64,000 nucleotides of DNA from Pegea sp. RAD2-039 (taxonomy: Eukaryota > Chordata > Thaliacea > Salpida > Salpidae). A program made the translations under genes and the position numbers. The stretch's first letter is position 1. Each line of letters starts with the position of its first letter. The stretch is from positions 372,001 to 436,000 of the forward strand of contig JAQGEQ010000338.1 in NCBI GenBank assembly GCA_034620365.1. The letters run 5' to 3'. Under the pieces are notes generated by a model that searched no databases, was not told the origin of the DNA, and saw only the letters and a program-made list of their open reading frames with translations. Below, one piece after another: positions 57,880 to 64,000 of this stretch.

Positions 57880-60329
57880 TTATAATTAAGTAAAATAACT
57901 TGAGTTTCTATTCTTCACAACAAATAACAAAAAAGTAATTGAAGTTCAAAGCTTGTTAACATGCTTACTGACAACGTGATAGAATGTTTAGAAATACAAA
58001 ACTTTTATTTCAACAAAATTAGTATTTCTACTTATACTTTAGATTAAAAAATAAAATAAATCAGCAAAATATATATTTTTTTGTTTTATATTATTTAACG
58101 GAAATCAATTCGTATCAGTTGGACAAATCTCTTTTTAATTTTTTGAAAAGTTCAAATCAATCGAGAGATATCAAGAAATTTGAAAATTTTTGTTCATTAG
58201 ATGAAATATCAAATAGTATTATCCGTTAATAAGATTGTAAACGTTTTAATTTGTAAAGGTTAAAAATCTAATTTCAAAATAGTAAATTTTATACTAATAT
58301 CAACTATCAATTTAATTTGAATTATTAATATTGACAGTTTTATTATAGTTAATAATTTAATGAAAAATATTTTTACTTTGAAATAAGAACTTTGAGAAAA
58401 AACTAAAACTTTAAATCAGATTATCATTTTTAATTGCTGATCTTACAAGAAACCAACTAGCGCCTTTCAGTCCTTATTCTAATGCTTTGAATAATGCTTT
58501 GAAGATTTTAGATAAAAGTATTTAAAGTTTTTGGTAAGAAGTAACCTGAAAAAGTAAACATAACCCAATCTACAATTTATAAAAATCTGTAAAATATTTT
58601 AACAGAAGACTATTGAAAGTTTAAATATTTGTTATTGCACGCACCTTACATAAAATGTTTTTTTGTATCTCATTTTTATTTCATATCTGAAAAACTAAAA
58701 ATATTTAAAAATTTAAATTACACTTCTACGAGGAAGATGTAAACATCAAGCAATCAACAAATTAATTTAAAAGAAAATTACAATATTTGATAATATGATA
58801 AATAATTTGTTTACTCATTAAAAAACTTAAAAGTTAAATCTGTTTATAAAAACTTCTTTTTAATTTAATTTTAATTATTTGTTTTAAAAAAAAATTAAAA
58901 TTTTCTATCTCGTTTACATTTCTAGTACAACAACCAACAGACTTATTCATTTTTACATATTCTATTTTTCATTAAATCAAAGCTAATTAACAATTAAAGG
59001 ACAATCAATCCAAATATGTAAAATATTACACTTGAAACCCTTGTTACTTTAAACTTACTTCTTGGTAAAAAATTTAATTTTCTTTCAATTGTAAACTTCA
59101 GTAAAACAAGTTTTATGAAACTTTATTTTAGAATATAAAAGAAATTGTTAAAAAATTCTTTCTTAATGAATGTTAGTCAGCAATCAATAACTACAAAAGC
59201 TTTCTTAAACATTTTATAAATCAATTTTTGTTTACAGACTAACTTATACTTTGACTAATAGCAATAAATTTGAAAGTTGTTTATTTTCGGTAGAGATTTG
59301 TGGAAAAAATTTAATGATTTGTTTAAAATTAAGTTAGTTACAATCTTAATTAAATATCAAATTTTAATTTTGTTAAACTTTGATCTAACAATTTTTGTAA
59401 ACCGAAAAAAATTTAATTGAATTTAATTTGGAATTTACTATAAAAACTAATGCAGCTTCATTATTTATCATTTAATTTTGATATTGAATCTTTATTTTGA
59501 AGTAAAAGTTGTAAAGTTTTTATTGATTGAAATGTTTTAAAGAAAAATCAACTGAAATTGAATTATATTTTTAAATGTTAATTTTGTAAGAAGTAATGTC
59601 CAGTATCGAAAAGTAATTTTGAATAGTTGTATTTAAATTTTATATTGTAGTGTTAAATTTCATTACTATTATCTATGCTATCATCTCATTATAGAGTGAC
59701 AAATGTTTTTTTACGTTAAAATTAGTGAAATATAAGTAATTAAGTTATAGTAATATATTATAGAAATAGTGTAGTAAATTAGTAAATAAATTTAAGTTCT
59801 GGATTACTAAGAACTGTTTCTTCAATTGTTTTATCTGCAGTTTAATTGCAGATAAATACAGAGAAAAGGCTTATTTAATTAGATAATTTAACAAAATATA
59901 AATTAAAAGTGGCTGAATCAGGCTTTTCACTATCTAAATAAGACGACTTTCCAAAATTTTTTTATTACTCTAATTAATTTTTTTTTAATTATAAAAAATA
60001 AACATCAAAATACTTTACAAACAATTAAATTAAATACTCTTTTGCATAAGCTTTTTCTATTTTTGTATATATATTAAATTTTTAATAACATAATTTTTCA
60101 TATTTTTATAATGTGCTTCAAATTTTTTTGATTCAAAATTTGAAAGAAGTTGTATCAAACGAGTTTAAAAAGATGTTTTAAATTAGAAATACTTTTTTTA
60201 CTGAAGATAGGGTTTCTATTAGAAAACATTCTGTCACATTTTCAGTATCATCTTTGTAATAATGGAATAAACTTTTAACCTAATTTTTTTTCTATAAATT
60301 TTTGCAGAGAAAATATTTACTAAATGAAG

Positions 60330-60398
60330 TTTCGTTGAAAAGTATTTCAACTCCAAAATTGTATCAAATATCTAATATAGTAACTATATAAGGTCTGG
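60330..60398 (-). ncRNA. Sm-class small RNA gene, type B
   Basis: CCCACAAAC (60446-60454, minus), 19 bp, ATATGAAAT. AATTTTGG (60353-60360) is canonical, then GTTGAAA-TACT-TTTCAAC (60334-60351), perfect. It stands in a stretch without an obvious large duplicate. Confidence 0.65.
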
Positions 60399-60848
60399 TT
60401 ATGTAAACGTAATTTTCATTTCATATAACTTCATTACAACCTAGAGTTTGTGGGATCAAGTTTAAACGAATTACCCAGCTTTGAGAAATTATTTTTTTCT
60501 TCATATAAATATAATCTTTTTGTTGACAAAGAATGTTCAAATAATAATTTTGACATTAAAACTGAAACCTAAATTATTAAAATATATAAAGGGAACCAAT
60601 TTGTTATACGAACAAAATCAGTCTAAAACCATGTTAGTTTTTTGTTCTTAAACTGTTTATAACAATTATAGACTAGATAATCTTTGTTTACATACTCATC
60701 AAAGATTTATTTTTAGATTATCAAATACTATAAAGTAAATCACTTTTTATTATAATAAATAATTTCAGTTGTTTAATCTATTTTCAAGATAAACAATATA
60801 ATGTTTCGAAATCATATTAAGATTGAAATATTTTTTTTATGTTTGATA

Positions 60849-60862
60849 GCGCACTATAGTGG
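60849..60862 (-). promoter_or_regulatory. CTCF-like site, divergent
   Basis: Minus strand CCACTATAGTGCGC, then TATC, identical to the 54.74 kb site. Confidence 0.4.
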
Positions 60863-61181
60863 AAATGAAAACTTCAAATAGAATTACAATTTTTAACAAA
60901 AGTTTATCAAATTTTTATGAAAATGTTTACAACTGATCTCTAGCAATAATTTTACGTATACTGTAAAGTATATTTACAGTTTTAGAAAATTAGAAGTTTA
61001 TTTATCTATTTTATTGCAGGTACAAAACTGTTTTCACTTTAGGGTGACATGCTTGAATTCATATCCACAAATCTCAGTTGCTTCTAAATAAATATCTTTT
61101 TTATTATGAATAGTTTGGATAGTCAACAAACAATCTTTATTTTTAAATTCTTAATCAAAAAATAATATTTTTTTATTCTGT

Positions 61182-61195
61182 GCGCCACCTAGCGG
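61182..61195 (-). promoter_or_regulatory. CTCF-like site, full match
   Basis: Minus strand CCGCTAGGTGGCGC, third intact copy of this form with the flank seen at 5.87 and 55.07 kb. Confidence 0.6.
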
Positions 61196-62452
61196 TTAGT
61201 GTATTTTGGTTACAACAACAATATTCAGAAACATAATTAGTATTTTATTGAACCACTTTAATGAATTGTATAATTTCTAGATTGGTGGATGAATTGTACA
61301 ATAAAGCAAAATAAATTTTTCTTTGTTTTTTTTTATTGTTAAAAATAATTAATAAGGCTTTTTTTGTAAATATTTTTTAAACAGAGTTAAATCGTTAAAA
61401 ATCAAATTTCAAATTAAAATTGAAACGTCAAATTAGCTTATTATTTCAAAAAACATCAAATCACTTTAAAATTTACTTTCCATAATAAACATAATTTCTA
61501 ATGTTAGCTGCAAATTTTCTTTATTTAAGTAACACGTATATCTTTAGTAACACTTTTTCTATTGGCTTTGTCTGAGATTTCAAATTAATTAAATTTTCAA
61601 AATGCCAAATAAAACCTTATACAAAAAATAGTTTTCATAATGAATAGAATTTCTAATGTTAACTGCAAAAAAAAATTTGGTTAAATAAAATAATTCTATT
61701 TGTTAATTACAACATTGCTTTAAATTTATTCTAATCAATAATCACAGAAACAATTTATCTGGCATTTTAAACGTGTAATTATTAATTTATTAATTATTAA
61801 TTTATTTTAACTCTAAATTTTTAAGCAGATAAAAACCAAAAATACTGATTGAAATAGTTTTCAATTTTTGCTTATGTGTCAAGCCAACAGATAATTAAGT
61901 AAGTATTTTATTGAGTTTTTTGTTGAATATTTTCCCTTGACTTAGTATCTGTAATTACGCATAAAATTTTCAGTTTCAATAGAATTGTCATAATTTTGAT
62001 GAATAAATGAAACAACAACCAAACAAGACGTTTATTGCAGATTTTAAAGTTATTTTAAAATATTTAAACATACGAAAAAGTTACTACAAAAAACTTGCCT
62101 TTTAAGACTAATGTAAATAAACTGTTTATAAATGTTTAACGTTCTACGGCTTTTGACTTAATTTTTGATCGTCAGTACGACTGATCATTTTTAATTTTAG
62201 TCATCGAAGTAGAATAAATTTAAATTTGAATTAAATAAAACTTGATCAACAAAATTAAACTAATTTTGTTTATATAATAGTAAACTTATAAAAAAATTTT
62301 CCTATCAACCTTAATATCAAATTTTCAATTTGAACAATATTTGTCAACCAATTGCTTATCAAGAAAATTATAAAATTAATTTCATTTGAACTTGATCCCA
62401 TACACTTCAGATTGCAAAAACGTTTATAAGAAATGAAAAGTAAAATAAAGCT

Positions 62453-62510
62453 CAATCTTTCGTAAAGGATTGCAAAGTTTTCAAGTTTTGAGCTAAAGTA
62501 CTTTACAACG
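62453..62510 (+). ncRNA. Sm-class small RNA gene, type B'
   Basis: CCCATACAC (62397-62405), 19 bp, TATAAGAAA. AAGTTTTGAG (62483-62492) is the Sm-like site, then TAAAGTACTTTA (62494-62505). The 3' side continues CAACGAAACTTT, as after type B hairpins, supporting common descent with type B. Confidence 0.5.
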
Positions 62511-63017
62511 AAACTTTAAATAGCAAATAAGTTTAATGACTTGAGTTATTATTCATCACAATATATGTTTGTAAACATGTTATTGGTAAAATGACAGATT
62601 TTTTACTATTTGAAAACTTTTCATTCAACAAAACTATTATTTTTCTTTTTATTATCATTTAATCGAAATCATTAAATATCAGCTTGGCAATTCTGTTTTT
62701 AATCCAGTAGAAAGTTTATTGCATTTGACAAATATCAAAAAGTTTACAAATTTTCTATCATGAGCTGAAATATCAAAGAATACCTTTTTGTTTCTAAAAT
62801 TTTAAAAATTGTAAATTTTTGCCGTTGATATATCAAAATACAAAAAGTAAAAATAACTTTGGTGAATGGAATTATGCGAATTTTTTAAATTACTTAAAGT
62901 TAATATCTAAAATTGTTGGATAATATTTTTTGTAAGCTGAAAGTACTGCCAAAAAAATATTAAGATTATAATACAATTGTGTAGATTTCAGGTGTTTTAT
63001 TTTTATAAGTAACCATC

Positions 63018-63034
63018 TAGCGCTCAAGTAGCGG
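63018..63034 (-). promoter_or_regulatory. CTCF-like site, divergent
   Basis: Minus strand CCGCTACTTGAGCGCTA, a one-base-longer relative of the 10.8 and 51.07 kb sites. Confidence 0.35.
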
Positions 63035-63457
63035 AAAAGGAAATAGTTGAATTGTTTTTTGTAGATTTATCTTTTAGTTTTGATTTTTTAACATTATCTA
63101 AAATAATAAAGTTTTTAAAATAGTCAGACTTACCAATCTACTCTTAATTTCCATTTTATAAAATACTATTTATACTATAAATTTTTGTAAACATGCAGTG
63201 TTAATTAAAATCTAATATTATATAACAATAAGTAAAAACAAAAAACTAAATTACTGAGAGATATAAAGAAACAAAATAAATGTTTTAACTGAAGTTCAGT
63301 TTAATGATAATTAATATTAAATTAAACTAATAATATCACTATAACAACAATATCATCAATAACATTATTTTTTGATTAAAGCAATCAAAAAATTTACCGA
63401 CACCACAAACATAAGATTGAATGAAGATAATATATAAGTGTATAGATTACAGGAAAA

Positions 63458-63533
63458 GGGGGTTTTAGTATCAAATAATTGATACGTAGTATTTTAGTAG
63501 AGGACGATATTCTTTTGCATCTTGATATCAAAT
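63458..63533 (+). ncRNA. Sm-class small RNA gene, type A derivative
   Basis: ACCACAAAC (63402-63410), 19 bp, ATATATAAG is a model promoter. Further on ATTTTAGTAG replaces the Sm site and the type A hairpin has changed; GATAT and ATATC (63506-63510, 63525-63529) can pair around a 14-nt loop. The promoter is sure, the RNA 3' end much less so. Confidence 0.45.
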
Positions 63534-63694
63534 AAATTTTTCCATGGAAAAAATAAGGTTCCGTGTTATTTTTCAGATTTCGTGACAATTATAAGCTCCT
63601 TGTACAAATGTAATATGATTTTTCTTATACTTTATTTTATTCATTTAACACAACACTTTTTTAAAAAGAATTTTTTTGTACAAAATTCATCAAT

Positions 63695-63703
63695 ACCACA
63701 AAC
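63695..63703 (+). promoter_or_regulatory. Orphan UE-like element
   Basis: ACCACAAAC followed by GAAAGTTGTTCTTCAATTC, but no TATA at 19 bp and no Sm/hairpin within 130 bp. A relic or chance match. Confidence 0.25.
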
Positions 63704-63709
63704 GAAAGT

Positions 63710-64000
63710 TGTTCTTCAATTCTTGCAGAAACATTAAGATTTTGTGTTTTCAGAATAAAAGAAAATTGTATTAATATGAAGTGATGAACAGGTTTTAACA
63801 ATATGGATAATTTACTAAATTTACAATTATCACTTGAAGGCTGTACAGATTAAAACTAACGATAACTAAGATATTGTAATAATATTTATACAAATCATAA
63901 TAAACGTATAAAGTTATAAATGAGCTGTACCAACTCCTATTTTAGGTCATCAAAGATTACTCATGCTTTATTCAATTGATATTTTAATTGAAAATAAAAG
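63710..64000. other. End of window, no gene seen
   Basis: No further gene element can be supported before the window ends. Confidence 0.4.

Larger units (their letters stand above)
60630..61800. repeat. Second copy of 54.52-55.72 kb
   Basis: It keeps both CTCF-like sites and their spacing. The stretch from 61.80 to 62.03 kb then continues into sequence shared with 5.0-5.2 kb and 55.9-56.1 kb (CAACAGATAATTAAG, TATTTTCCCTTGACTTAG). Confidence 0.8.
62160..63050. repeat. Segment inverted relative to 51.06-52.45 kb
   Basis: GTCAGTACGACTGATCATTTTT, the B' gene and the CTCF-like site appear in reverse order compared with 52.4 to 51.07 kb. The middle type A gene of that region is missing here. Confidence 0.65.

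Noticed and set aside
263..63533. CRISPR array or bacterial repeats
   Set aside because: Repeats are imperfect, irregularly spaced, on both strands, and lie with eukaryotic tRNAs and a SINE.
1984..63737. Short open reading frames of 60-90 codons
   Set aside because: All are A/T-biased, lack domains or signal-like features beyond what A/T codons produce, and are not preserved between duplicated segments. Several overlap the RNA genes, for example 4.55-4.75, 14.18-14.40 and 56.22-56.44 kb.

Overview
The window is extremely AT-rich (roughly three quarters or more A+T) nuclear eukaryotic DNA. I can support no protein-coding gene in 64 kb: the open frames are short, AT-driven, without domains, and are not kept between duplicated copies. 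Metazoan-style nuclear tRNAs, a tRNA-derived SINE, and repeated sites fitting the CTCF consensus (a protein known from bilaterians) point to an AT-rich bilaterian animal. I cannot name the species.

The main content is an array of small non-coding RNA genes sharing one plan. About 41 loci look complete and about 9 are decayed or partial. Each has (1) an upstream element, called UE here, with consensus CCCACAAAC; (2) a TATA-like box about 19 bp further on; (3) a predicted start about 55-60 bp from the UE; (4) 25-50 nt of variable sequence; (5) an Sm-type site (A2-3 T3-5 G); and (6) a short hairpin directly after it, 88-110 bp from the UE. A distal and TATA promoter plus an Sm site plus a 3' hairpin is the plan of Sm-class snRNAs, and the predicted size (about 55-75 nt) resembles U7 or SmY RNA. 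Loci are sorted here by hairpin. Type A is AGATGCA/TGCATCT with UE ACCACAAAC. Type B is GTTGAA/TTCAAC with UE CCCACAAAC, and B' has UE CCCATACAC. Type C is AACTGA/TCAGTT with UE CTCACAAAC. Type D is TCGAC/GTCGA, type E is AATCGAC/GTCGATT, and type F is GTTGAA-TAAA-TTTCAAC with UE GCCACAAAC. Four loci have hairpins of their own. RNA ends given are estimates: the start is set 56 bp from the UE and the end just past the hairpin.

Layout: 0.1-6 kb holds F, B and A loci and is largely an inverted copy of 55-60 kb. 7.1-17.5 kb holds alternating A, B and B' loci and is a direct copy of 47.3-59.7 kb. 18-22.7 kb holds D and B loci and matches 45.3-46.9 kb. 22.7-34 kb holds the C loci with repeated flanks, a tRNA-Gly relic and a SINE. 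34.2-36.6 kb and 41.2-43.8 kb are direct copies, each with a type E gene, and the second carries a SINE. A cluster of three cAMP-response-type sites is at 36.8-37.0 kb. tRNA-Leu-, tRNA-His- and initiator tRNA-Met-like genes lie at 37.3-38.6 kb. 60-64 kb repeats the B, B' and A themes.

The picture is a locus that grew by repeated direct and inverted duplication. Promoter and 3' hairpin are kept while the RNA's 5' part drifts. CTCF-like sites are spread through both flanks. All calls come from reading the sequence; no search or folding program was run.
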